A stretch of 29,097 bases of DNA from UBA2588 sp964343075 (GTDB taxonomy: Bacteria > Chloroflexota > Dehalococcoidia > Lucifugimonadales > UBA3495): positions 1 through 29,097 of the forward strand of contig CAYFGT010000016.1 in NCBI GenBank assembly GCA_964343075.1. Direction: 5' to 3'. A program made the translations under genes and the position numbers. Of the stretch, positions 1-7,233 are shown piece by piece. Position 1 is the first letter of the stretch, and every line of letters begins with the position of its first letter. The notes under the pieces are model-generated. The model was given only the letters and a program-made list of their open reading frames with translations, made no database searches and was not told the origin of the DNA.

Positions 1-45
1 CCTGCCGATTACAAATCGGCTGCGCTACCATTGCGCCACAGGGGC
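1..45 (-). tRNA. tRNA-Thr (anticodon TGT), 3' part cut by window edge
   Basis: Read on the minus strand from 45 down, the sequence folds as the 5' part of a tRNA. It has a 7-base acceptor strand (GCCCCTG), TG at positions 8-9, a D arm with a GCGC/GCGC stem and the GG of the D loop, and an anticodon arm with a perfect 5-bp stem (GCCGA/TCGGC) around loop TTTGTAA. The anticodon TGT (complement of bases 11-13) reads ACA threonine codons. The variable loop starts at the window edge, so the T arm and 3' acceptor strand are not visible. A near-consensus minus-strand promoter lies about 75-105 bases upstream. Confidence 0.9.
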
Positions 46-70
46 CCGCGCACCTTGAAAACCACTATAA

Positions 71-97
71 AATAGCCCCGGGCTTAGCGGGGCTATT
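71..97 (-). terminator. Strong hairpin in tRNA-Thr leader, terminator- or attenuator-like
   Basis: Bases 71-80 (AATAGCCCCG) and 88-97 (CGGGGCTATT) form a perfect 10-bp stem around a 7-base loop. Read on the minus strand the hairpin is followed by a short T-rich run (TTTTATAG), as in a weak intrinsic terminator. It lies between the likely tRNA-Thr promoter and the tRNA itself, which is unexpected for a terminator. It could be an attenuator, a processing signal, or the end of another short transcript. The stem is plain in the sequence; the role is inferred. Confidence 0.5.
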
Positions 98-120
98 ATT
101 AGAGGTTCTCTCGTACCAAA

Positions 121-150
121 ATTATATATGACACCTATATTAAGTGTCAA
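121..150 (-). promoter_or_regulatory. Near-consensus promoter for tRNA-Thr with inverted repeat in spacer
   Basis: On the minus strand a perfect -35 box TTGACA (bases 145-150) and a perfect -10 box TATAAT (bases 121-126) are separated by 18 bases. The inverted repeat TGACAC-N9-GTGTCA (129-149) fills the spacer and overlaps the -35 box, as an operator would. Transcription would start near 113 and run left through the hairpin at 71-97 into tRNA-Thr. The matches to sigma-70 consensus are directly visible; use as an operator is inference. Confidence 0.6.
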
Positions 151-253
151 TCAAAAGATTCTTCCGAAATGGCTCTATTGACGTACAATTCGGATATCAA
201 ATAAACTTCGCGTTGAGAATCCAGATTTTCTTCTAAAGATACGGAGCTAAACA

Positions 254-772
254 ATGGCTGTAAACCTCGCTGATTATATAACTGATGTTCCAGATTATCC
301 CAAGCCGGGCATTTTATTTAAGGACATCACCCCACTTCTACAGAACCCTGAAGCATTTTCGCAATGTATAGACAATTTATCTCATCATTTTGCCAAATCA
401 AAATTTGACGTTATTGTTGGAATTGAGTCCCGAGGGTTCATATTCGCTTGCCCATTAGCAATCAAACTAAAAACGTCATTTGTGCCAATCAGAAAATCTG
501 GGAAACTGCCTAGACATACATTACAGGCTGAATACGAGTTGGAGTATGGATCAGAAACAGTAGAAATACATGAAGACGCAATACCGGCAGGTTCGAAAGT
601 ATTAATTGTTGATGATGTGTTAGCAACTGGAGGCACAATCAAAGCTGCAATCAATCTTGTTGAGCAGAGCGGTGCTTCACATATCGAAGTCTGTACAATA
701 GTAGAATTATTATTCTTAAACGGCCGAGACGCTCTCTCGGATGTAACATTGACAACACTTGTGACATTCTAG
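254..772 (+). CDS. apt: Adenine phosphoribosyltransferase
   Basis: Cytoplasmic purine-salvage enzyme converting adenine plus PRPP to AMP and pyrophosphate. The 172-residue length is normal for the family. The N-terminus carries the Apt signature (PDYPKPGILFKDITPLL, residues about 14-30), then IVGIESRGF around 54-62. The PRPP-binding loop VLIVDDVLATGGT lies around residues 116-128. GGAG lies 8 bases before the ATG. It is the first gene of a plus-strand run and diverges from tRNA-Thr. A TTGACG at 178-183 may be a -35 box, but no good -10 box follows at the right distance. Confidence 0.95.
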   Translation: MAVNLADYITDVPDYPKPGILFKDITPLLQNPEAFSQCIDNLSHHFAKSKFDVIVGIESRGFIFACPLAIKLKTSFVPIRKSGKLPRHTLQAEYELEYGSETVEIHEDAIPAGSKVLIVDDVLATGGTIKAAINLVEQSGASHIEVCTIVELLFLNGRDALSDVTLTTLVTF

Positions 773-791
773 AGCCTATGATTAGACTCTA

Positions 792-822
792 TTGGTAGAA
801 AAAGTTGGTAAAATCTGATAAT
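792..822 (+). promoter_or_regulatory. Possible promoter for the MBL-fold gene
   Basis: TTGGTA at 792-797 and GATAAT at 817-822 resemble -35 and -10 boxes, but the 19-base spacer is long. They lie in the 98-base gap between apt and the MBL-fold gene, which starts at 871 behind a strong GGAGGAG ribosome binding site. Weak call, based on hexamer likeness only. Confidence 0.3.
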
Positions 823-870
823 TTAACCCGAAATAACTTAATCAAATAAACCATAGTTGGAGGAGTAGAA

Positions 871-1743
871 ATGGCCGAATCAATTAACATAGGAAACGTA
901 GAAGTAACGTGCGTGTTGGATATGGTTCCCCCTCCACGACCAACAACAGCAATGTTCCCTGAGGTGGCCGAATCAGAATGGGAAAATCACCAAGACGCCT
1001 TGGAAAACGGGCAGTTACAATTGTATTACACGGCGTTCGTGGTCAAATCAATGGACCAATTAATGATGGTTGATACTGGGATGGGCCCCGGTCCTCACCC
1101 AGACAGAGGCAATTTAACAGGAGACCTGTATAACGCAATTAGACCAGTATTATCTCCTCCTGACATTGGCGACAACAGAACCAACGTATCTCCATCAGAT
1201 CAAGTCAATTTCGTTATACACACACACCTCCACGCAGATCATGTAGGCTGGAATCTTAGATATCAAGGAGGAATGCCAGCTCCTTCATTCAGACGTGCCA
1301 GGTACCTAGTCCCTAAAGAAGACTATGACTACTTCACGGAGCCCGAACGCTTGGAAGGCTTAGAACACATCCAGAGACAAGTGATGCCATTAAGGCGCCT
1401 CAGGTTACAAGAAATCGTCGAAGGGGATTATCAAGTCAACGAAGAAATCACCACCAAATCAGCCCCTGGTCATACACCCGGCCACCGCGTTGTATATATA
1501 AATTCCAATGGGCAGAAGGGCGTCATTGTAGGGGATGTACTACATTCTGTTGCACAAGTAGAACACCCTGAATGGTGCGCGGGTGTCGATGTTGACAAAG
1601 TAGCGAGTGCCAAAAACAGAGCGGATATTTTAGAGCAGGCTGAATCGGAAGACATGATTGTATGCGCTGGGCATTTCCCGCCCGGATTAGTATTCGGCAA
1701 AGTAAAAACCGTGGATGGTAAACGGACTTGGAATCCAATTTAA
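871..1743 (+). CDS. MBL-fold metallo-hydrolase, lactonase/organophosphate-hydrolase-like
   Basis: A 290-residue metallo-beta-lactamase-fold hydrolase with the two-metal site visible. The HxHxDH motif is H119-L-H121-A-D123-H124, the third-metal histidine region is SAPGHTPGH (H201), the bridging Asp lies in VGDVLH (D222), and the last His is in CAGHFP (H268). The layout, with an early DTGMGPGP segment around 68-75, matches the branch that includes N-acyl homoserine lactonases and methyl-parathion-hydrolase-like proteins. The substrate cannot be read from sequence. No signal peptide is seen, so it should be cytoplasmic. GGAGGAG lies just before the ATG. An unidentified gene follows after 23 bases and may be co-transcribed. 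Confidence 0.88.
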   Translation: MAESINIGNVEVTCVLDMVPPPRPTTAMFPEVAESEWENHQDALENGQLQLYYTAFVVKSMDQLMMVDTGMGPGPHPDRGNLTGDLYNAIRPVLSPPDIGDNRTNVSPSDQVNFVIHTHLHADHVGWNLRYQGGMPAPSFRRARYLVPKEDYDYFTEPERLEGLEHIQRQVMPLRRLRLQEIVEGDYQVNEEITTKSAPGHTPGHRVVYINSNGQKGVIVGDVLHSVAQVEHPEWCAGVDVDKVASAKNRADILEQAESEDMIVCAGHFPPGLVFGKVKTVDGKRTWNPI

Positions 1744-1766
1744 TCACTGAGTGAGTAAGTATAACA

Positions 1767-2477
1767 ATGAGTAAGATTTCAGATTTCCTAGACAAGATTC
1801 ATGATGCCGCTCCAACCCCACTGGGGTTCGGTGCAGATCGATCAGAAAAATCTCCGGGATTGGGATTATTCGGCAAGATTTCGAAACCAACTAAACAAAA
1901 ACTTTCAGCTCTCGAAAATACCGTAGACGGAATCATTTTTCTGACCGATCCGGCTGAACAACTGATTCTTGAAATAAGTACGCCATGGATGGTACTAGCA
2001 CCAGCGGATCCTGATGGGAAATACATAGAAGAATTGGTGAAGAAAGGATGTGATGGTATTCAGTGTGATCTAAACGCAAAAGTATCAGCTATTACAAATG
2101 ATGATATTTCCATTTTCTTATCTATTGAAGGTGAGTACGACTGGAACAAATTAATGGTAATTAATACGCTACCTGTAGACGGGTACGTAATTCAGTCAGA
2201 AAACATTGAACCACTATCACTGAAACAATTAAGCATGATTGGCTCCATTACTCGAAGTACAGACAAATACTGCCTATTGAACATTCAACAAGTACCTTCA
2301 GATACTGAACTAGACGCATTAAGAAAAGTTGGCGTGATGGGATTAATAGTGAATTCAGAAGAACTTACTGGTACTGAAATCAAGAAACTCAAAACTAGTC
2401 TCATTGACATGCCTAACCCTAACCACAAGAAAAAACAACGGCCTCAAATAAAATCTGTTTTCGAAATCGAAGAATAA
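1767..2477 (+). CDS. Conserved-looking hypothetical protein, alternating alpha/beta pattern
   Basis: I do not recognise this 236-residue protein. From about residue 50 it shows repeated short hydrophobic strands followed by helices (DGIIFLT, TPWMVLAP, GCDGIQCDL, ISIFLSI, VDGYVIQSE, YCLLNIQ, GVMGLIVNSEEL). This resembles a TIM-barrel-like fold, but with no catalytic motif I can name. The N-terminus has a Gly/Pro-rich segment (about 15-37) and the C-terminal 25 residues are Lys/Pro-rich and probably disordered. There is no signal peptide or membrane segment. It sits 23 bases after the MBL-fold gene and about 100 bases before trpD. The long clean frame and close packing support a real gene. Confidence 0.75.
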   Translation: MSKISDFLDKIHDAAPTPLGFGADRSEKSPGLGLFGKISKPTKQKLSALENTVDGIIFLTDPAEQLILEISTPWMVLAPADPDGKYIEELVKKGCDGIQCDLNAKVSAITNDDISIFLSIEGEYDWNKLMVINTLPVDGYVIQSENIEPLSLKQLSMIGSITRSTDKYCLLNIQQVPSDTELDALRKVGVMGLIVNSEELTGTEIKKLKTSLIDMPNPNHKKKQRPQIKSVFEIEE

Positions 2478-2509
2478 CCTTCAAGCGATAGGGTCTTTAT
2501 CTATCCCCA

Positions 2510-2548
2510 ACATGTACATGTAGTCGACTAACAGTAAACCTGTATAAT
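2510..2548 (+). promoter_or_regulatory. trp promoter region: two adjoining palindromes and a -10 box
   Basis: Upstream of trpD lie a perfect 12-bp palindrome ACATGTACATGT (2510-2521) and, sharing one base, a perfect 10-bp palindrome TAGTCGACTA (2521-2530). A perfect -10 box TATAAT follows at 2543-2548. No good -35 box is seen at the right distance, so the promoter may need an activator. TAGTCGACTA differs only in its two central bases from the core TAGTTAACTA of the E. coli trp operator. TrpR is not expected in most non-enterobacterial groups, so this may be chance. The palindromes are certain; regulation is inferred. Confidence 0.45.
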
Positions 2549-2580
2549 AAGCGACAATAACTCACATCAATTGGGGTCTT

Positions 2581-3603
2581 ATGATTACCAAATTTATAAA
2601 CAGAATGATCTCTAACGAATCTCTAACATTCGAAGAATCAGCCAGCATAATGACACAAATCATGAATGGAGAAGTGTCAGACGTCCAACTTTCTGCGTTC
2701 TTGGTATCCCTCCGAATGAAAGGAGCTACTTCGGATGAAATTGCAGGCATGGCGACAGTGATGCGCGAGAAATCTAATCAAATTTCACTCGACTATGAAT
2801 TAGTAGACACTTGTGGGACTGGGGGAGATGGTCAAAACCTATTCAACATATCCACGGCATGTATATTCGTTGCCGCCGGGATGGGGTTAAAAATCGCCAA
2901 GCATGGAAACCGTGCTGCATCGGGAAGTTGCGGAAGCGCTGATGTATTAGAAGGTCTAGGAATTAATATCGAATTATCTCCGAATCAAGTTTCTCAATGT
3001 ATAGAATCTGTAGGCGCAGGATTTATGTTTGCTCCCATGTTTCATCCCGCAATGAAATATGCAGGCCCCGTGAGACAAGCTTTAGGTATACCAACAATAT
3101 TTAATATTCTAGGGCCCCTCACAAACCCTGCGAAAGCCACGCACCAAATGCTTGGTGTAGCAGATATCAAGCTAGGCAAACAAATGGCTGAATCATTGCA
3201 AAAAATGGGGGTTCAGAGGGCTTTGGTTGTACATTGCGACTCCGAAGATGGAGGGGTAGACGAATTAACGTTGAATGGAATTAATCACATGTGGAGTCTC
3301 CAAAACAATAAAATTACCAAGACAGAATTTACTGCTTTAGATATACAAATGGAACCTATTTCTTTAAACGCTATAAGAGGTAAAGATAAAATCTATAACG
3401 CATCTATAATCAAAAGTGTCCTTGATGGAGACAATTCCCCTCACAGAGAAATAATATTGCTGAACTGCGGTGTCATCGCACAAATGTGTAACTTGGTAGA
3501 TACTTTATCAGAAGGTATAGATCTAGCAAAAGCCACCATAGATTCAGGCAAGGCTAAAAACAAACTGGTTGAATTGACCGAACTGTCATTATCCTTCCAA
3601 TAA
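2581..3603 (+). CDS. trpD: Anthranilate phosphoribosyltransferase
   Basis: Transfers phosphoribose from PRPP to anthranilate, the second step of tryptophan synthesis. The 340-residue length is normal. The PRPP loop GTGGD is at residues 79-83, KHGNRAASGSCGSADVLE at about 107-124, and the GPLTNPA segment follows a typical FNILGPL. It is unfused: no TrpG glutaminase domain is attached. First gene of a trpD-trpC-trpF-trpB run, followed by trpC after 12 bases. trpE and trpG are not in front of it; an unidentified gene is. Confidence 0.96.
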   Translation: MITKFINRMISNESLTFEESASIMTQIMNGEVSDVQLSAFLVSLRMKGATSDEIAGMATVMREKSNQISLDYELVDTCGTGGDGQNLFNISTACIFVAAGMGLKIAKHGNRAASGSCGSADVLEGLGINIELSPNQVSQCIESVGAGFMFAPMFHPAMKYAGPVRQALGIPTIFNILGPLTNPAKATHQMLGVADIKLGKQMAESLQKMGVQRALVVHCDSEDGGVDELTLNGINHMWSLQNNKITKTEFTALDIQMEPISLNAIRGKDKIYNASIIKSVLDGDNSPHREIILLNCGVIAQMCNLVDTLSEGIDLAKATIDSGKAKNKLVELTELSLSFQ

Positions 3604-3615
3604 TCAGGACAAAAC

Positions 3616-4428
3616 ATGCCTAATAACAATTCCAAAACAATTCTAGATAAAATCGTCGATGCTAAACAACTGGAAATACATGAGCAAAAGCAACGTATCC
3701 CTTTGAGTGATTTAAAGTCTGAGATTTTGAACGCACAAGCTCCTGTTAGCATGTCCAAATCACTTAGACGAAGCAAGTCAATAAACTTACTAGCAGAAAT
3801 AAAAAAAGCATCTCCCTCCAAAGGGTTATTATGCCCTGATTTCGACCATATGAAACTAGCTCATATATATTCCGAAAGTGGTGCTGCAGGTATATCTATA
3901 CTCACCGATCCTAGGTTTGAAGGCGAATTACAACATTTGAAAGACATTAAAAAGTCCTCAGAAACTCTATCTATCCCGGTACTCAGGAAAGATTTTATCT
4001 TGGAAGAATATCAAGTGTACGAATCTCGTGCGAATAATGCCGATTGTATTTTGCTAATAGTTGCTATTCTCTCCTTAAATGAATTGCGTACACTTCATTC
4101 ACTAGCAATGAGTATTGGAATGGAAGTCATAGTTGAAGTCCATAATCAATACGAACTCCAACAAGCTCTACAAATAAAGCCTCACATTATTGGAATTAAC
4201 AATCGTGATCTAAGGACTTTCGAGACTGACATCAATACAACATTAAATTTATGTCAAGAGATTCCTGAAAACATTATTGTCATAAGCGAAAGTGGGATAC
4301 ACACACAAGAACATATTAGGCAACTAGCCCCATTCAATGTTGACGCTATACTAGTAGGTGAAGCTCTAGTGACCGCTGAAAATATTCCCTCAAAAATAGA
4401 ATCATTCATCAACCCAACCACTAGTTGA
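3616..4428 (+). CDS. trpC: Indole-3-glycerol phosphate synthase
   Basis: Closes the indole ring from carboxyphenylamino-deoxyribulose phosphate in tryptophan synthesis. It is a 270-residue TIM barrel. Active-site landmarks are EIKKASPSKG (61-70), RKDF (124-127), EVH (174-176), NNRDL (195-199), ESGI (225-228) and a VGEAL phosphate-binding segment near 248-252. AGGA lies 6 bases before the ATG. It is a stand-alone enzyme, not fused to trpF. The next start, of trpF, follows its stop within a few bases, which suggests coupled translation. Confidence 0.96.
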   Translation: MPNNNSKTILDKIVDAKQLEIHEQKQRIPLSDLKSEILNAQAPVSMSKSLRRSKSINLLAEIKKASPSKGLLCPDFDHMKLAHIYSESGAAGISILTDPRFEGELQHLKDIKKSSETLSIPVLRKDFILEEYQVYESRANNADCILLIVAILSLNELRTLHSLAMSIGMEVIVEVHNQYELQQALQIKPHIIGINNRDLRTFETDINTTLNLCQEIPENIIVISESGIHTQEHIRQLAPFNVDAILVGEALVTAENIPSKIESFINPTTS

Positions 4429-4433
4429 TCATT

Positions 4434-5075
4434 ATGACAGATATAAAAATATGCGGAATCAAAAATTATAAATCTGCTTTGACGGCTCAGCAGCATGGTG
4501 CCGCATATATAGGTTTTGTATTTCATAAACCTAGTTCAAGATACATAGATCCAGAATCAGCATCCCACATCATCAAAACTTTAAAAAAAGAATCCCAAAA
4601 GTCACCCACATATGTGGGATTATTCGTAGATAGTGACCTAGAAACAATATCTGCCACCGGTCAGCTCTGCGATCTAGACGCCGTTCAATTATGTGGTTCA
4701 GAAACTCCAGAATTTTGTGATTCGGTTCCATTTCCAGTTTTCAAGGTCATACATATAAAGCCTTCGCACAAACTAGCAGACATAGAAGAACTTATAGATA
4801 TATACTTAAATCACGTAGATAAACTCATTTTAGACAATGGCGCAACAAACCTGAGTGGTGGCACCGGGGAAAAATTTGATTGGAGAATCGCCAAACAACT
4901 AGCAGATCAAGGGCACTATTTCATGCTAGCAGGAGGATTAAATATCGATAATCTGCGTGAAGCTATACAAACAATTAATCCCATAGCAATAGATATTTCT
5001 AGTGGAGTAGAAACTGACGGGATAAAAGATCCAGACAAAATTATCAATGTTTTACATCTAGCACAATCTTTCTAA
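4434..5075 (+). CDS. trpF: Phosphoribosylanthranilate isomerase
   Basis: Amadori-type isomerase between TrpD and TrpC in tryptophan synthesis; 213 residues, normal for the family. The N-terminal KICGI holds the catalytic Cys (C7), and the catalytic Asp is in KLILDN (near 136). Phosphate-binding segments are SGGTG, LAGGL and DISSGVE. I chose the ATG at 4434 because MTDIKICGI is the usual start. A TTG at 4425 in the same frame would overlap the trpC stop and add three residues. No clear ribosome binding site is seen, so translation is probably coupled to trpC. Confidence 0.94.
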   Translation: MTDIKICGIKNYKSALTAQQHGAAYIGFVFHKPSSRYIDPESASHIIKTLKKESQKSPTYVGLFVDSDLETISATGQLCDLDAVQLCGSETPEFCDSVPFPVFKVIHIKPSHKLADIEELIDIYLNHVDKLILDNGATNLSGGTGEKFDWRIAKQLADQGHYFMLAGGLNIDNLREAIQTINPIAIDISSGVETDGIKDPDKIINVLHLAQSF

Positions 5076-5097
5076 AACTTATACGAGGACTAACCAC

Positions 5098-6300
5098 ATG
5101 ACAGGTTCAAATTTTGAATTACCCGACAATGAAGGCAAATTCGGACGATTCGGAGGCAAGTATGTCCCCGAAACCCTGATGGCAGCGTTGGAACAAGTAG
5201 AATCGGCTTACAAAACCTTTATTAACAACCAGGATTCAGTCACTAAACTCCAATCCTTACTGCATAACTATTCAGGTAGACCAACGGCTTTATATTTCGC
5301 AGAAAATCTTACTAAGAAGTACGGAGGAGCCAAAATTTATCTTAAACGTGAGGACTTGAATCATACAGGAGCACACAAAATAAACAACGCCTTGGGCCAA
5401 GCACTACTTGCTAAAGATCTAGGGAAAACTCGTGTGATCGCTGAAACAGGAGCAGGACAACATGGTGTAGCTACTGCTACTGCTTGTGCCATGTTAGATA
5501 TCGATTGTGATATCTACATGGGCGAAGAAGATATCCAACGACAAGCTCTAAACGTGTATCGTATGAAACTATTAAAAGCTAACGTCATACCAGTCACCTC
5601 TGGTACAAAAACTTTGAAAGATGCTATCAACGAAGCAATCAGGGATTGGGTAACTAATGTCGAAACCACTCATTATCTTATAGGTAGCGCAATTGGACCT
5701 CACCCTTATCCAATGATAGTAAGAGATTTTCAATCCGTTATCGGAAAGGAATCCAAAACTCAAATCCTAGAAAAAGAAGGCCGTCTCCCTTCACACGTTG
5801 TTGCCTGTGTCGGAGGTGGTAGCAACGCAATTGGAATGTTTTATGACTTTATCCAGCATGAAGAAGTAGAACTGATTGGTGTGGAAGCGGGAGGTACAGA
5901 TATGAGTCCATTAAATCATTCATCTACCCTTACAGCTGGAACTCCCGGAGTGTTACACGGAACTATGTCGTACCTGTTGCAAGACGATGATGGTCAGATC
6001 GTTGGCACCCACAGCATCTCAGCAGGTTTGGATTACCCTGGAGTTGGTCCTGAACATAGCTATTTGAAAGATATTGAACGGGCACAATATGTTTCTATAA
6101 ACGACTCAGACGCTCTAAAAGGATTCCACACATTGTCAGAAGTTGAAGGGATCATACCTGCTCTAGAAACAGCTCACGCGATCTCGTATACTTGCAAACT
6201 AGCAGGTACATTGTCAAAAGATGACATCATAATAGTCTGTTTAAGTGGCCGAGGAGACAAAGACATATCCATAGTTGCTGAACACGAATCAATATTTTAG
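5098..6300 (+). CDS. trpB: Tryptophan synthase beta chain
   Basis: PLP enzyme joining indole and serine to give tryptophan. The 400-residue length and the FGRFGGKYVPETLM opening mark the TrpB1 class that normally pairs with TrpA. The PLP lysine is K94 in HTGAHKINN, AETGAGQHG is at about 115-123, and a phosphate-binding GGGSNA loop follows near 239. GAGGA lies before the ATG. trpA, which usually follows directly, is absent: the next gene is an SDR protein after 82 bases. The alpha subunit must be encoded elsewhere, or this TrpB works alone. Confidence 0.96.
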   Translation: MTGSNFELPDNEGKFGRFGGKYVPETLMAALEQVESAYKTFINNQDSVTKLQSLLHNYSGRPTALYFAENLTKKYGGAKIYLKREDLNHTGAHKINNALGQALLAKDLGKTRVIAETGAGQHGVATATACAMLDIDCDIYMGEEDIQRQALNVYRMKLLKANVIPVTSGTKTLKDAINEAIRDWVTNVETTHYLIGSAIGPHPYPMIVRDFQSVIGKESKTQILEKEGRLPSHVVACVGGGSNAIGMFYDFIQHEEVELIGVEAGGTDMSPLNHSSTLTAGTPGVLHGTMSYLLQDDDGQIVGTHSISAGLDYPGVGPEHSYLKDIERAQYVSINDSDALKGFHTLSEVEGIIPALETAHAISYTCKLAGTLSKDDIIIVCLSGRGDKDISIVAEHESIF

Positions 6301-6316
6301 TGCCTTTAGGTACTAA
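6297..6316 (+). other. Stem-loop overlapping the trpB stop codon
   Basis: TTAGTGCC (6297-6304) and GGTACTAA (6309-6316) pair over 8 bp, with one G-U pair, around a TTTA loop. The stem begins within the trpB stop codon. No T tract follows, so this is not a classic intrinsic terminator. It could mark or protect the 3' end of the trp transcript. Only the base pairing is certain. Confidence 0.4.
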
Positions 6317-6382
6317 CAATTAAAACCAAATCAGACTACTATAAATAATGTAATTTCTGACATTCCGAGAGAGGAGATTGAT

Positions 6383-7174
6383 ATGGATCTAGGATTAACA
6401 GATAAAGTAGCAATCATAACTGGAGCTAGTGACGGCATAGGCAAAGCCGCAGCCCGAAGAATCGCAGCAGAAGGTGGTACAGTCCTAATAATCGCACGGA
6501 CCGAGTCTACGCTCAATGCCGCAGCTGATGAACTAAATCAGGGCGCCAAGGGGATAGTGGTCCCAGTGGTAGGCGATGTATGCGACCCGAATTTACCAGA
6601 AAAAGTAGTTAAAGAAGCACTAAGCAAATTCGGGAAAATAGACATATTAGTCAACAATGCAGGACGATCCATGGCTAAACATTTCGATTCAGTTAGCGAT
6701 ACAGACTGGGAAGAAGACTTTGATTTGAAAGTTTGGGGAGCGGTCAGACTAATACGTGCAGTGATCCCAGAAATGCGTAAGAATAATGGTGGGAGAATCA
6801 TAAATGTGACCAACTTAGGTGGCCGAACCCCTGGCCCTGCATCTATGCCCACGTCTATTTCTCGTGCAACAGGTATAGCTATAACCAAAGCTTTATCGAA
6901 AGATTTAGCCTCAGACAACATCCTGGTCAACACCGTTTGTATAGGGCTTGTTAAAAGTGGGCAGCATGACCGACGATACGAAGCTTTGGACAAAGAAGAA
7001 TATAACTTAACATTAGACGAATATTATGAACAATTAGGACAAAGAGTTCCTATTGGCAGAGTCGCAGAATCCGAGGAAGCAGGAGACGTGATCGCCTTTT
7101 TAGCCTCCGAACGAGCAAGCTACCTCACTGGTATTGCTATTAACATCGATGGAGGAACTTCAGCAGTCCTCTAG
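6383..7174 (+). CDS. SDR-family protein with altered active site
   Basis: A 263-residue short-chain dehydrogenase/reductase-fold protein. The cofactor side is intact: TGASDGIG (13-20) and NNAG (91-94). The C-terminus is typical (FLASERASYLTGIAINIDGG). The usual Ser-Tyr-Lys catalytic set is not present. The NISS-like position reads NVTN (N144 where Ser is expected), and the YxxxK position reads T157-S-I-S-R161. The closest picture is a known group of SDRs with an SRATGI-like segment, whose chemistry is unclear. GAGAGGAG gives a strong ribosome binding site. It sits where trpA would be expected but shows no likeness to TrpA. Confidence 0.88.
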   Translation: MDLGLTDKVAIITGASDGIGKAAARRIAAEGGTVLIIARTESTLNAAADELNQGAKGIVVPVVGDVCDPNLPEKVVKEALSKFGKIDILVNNAGRSMAKHFDSVSDTDWEEDFDLKVWGAVRLIRAVIPEMRKNNGGRIINVTNLGGRTPGPASMPTSISRATGIAITKALSKDLASDNILVNTVCIGLVKSGQHDRRYEALDKEEYNLTLDEYYEQLGQRVPIGRVAESEEAGDVIAFLASERASYLTGIAINIDGGTSAVL

Positions 7175-7233
7175 CACAACCAAATTAAAAGGACTGGGTT
7201 TTTAAAAATAAAGCCCCAAACATAGGAGAATTA

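Noticed and set aside
3441..3821. Minus-strand frame spanning the trpD-trpC junction
   Set aside because: It overlaps the conserved ends of two sure genes and shows no domain or start signal.
6538..6993. Open frame of 151 residues on the minus strand opposite the SDR gene
   Set aside because: It lies wholly inside a well-supported gene, its product looks like random residues, and there is no ribosome binding site.
7194..7218. Possible terminator hairpin (GGGTTTT with AAAGCCC) between the SDR and aminotransferase genes
   Set aside because: The stem needs a G-U pair, the loop is A/T only and no T tract follows, so it is too weak to call.
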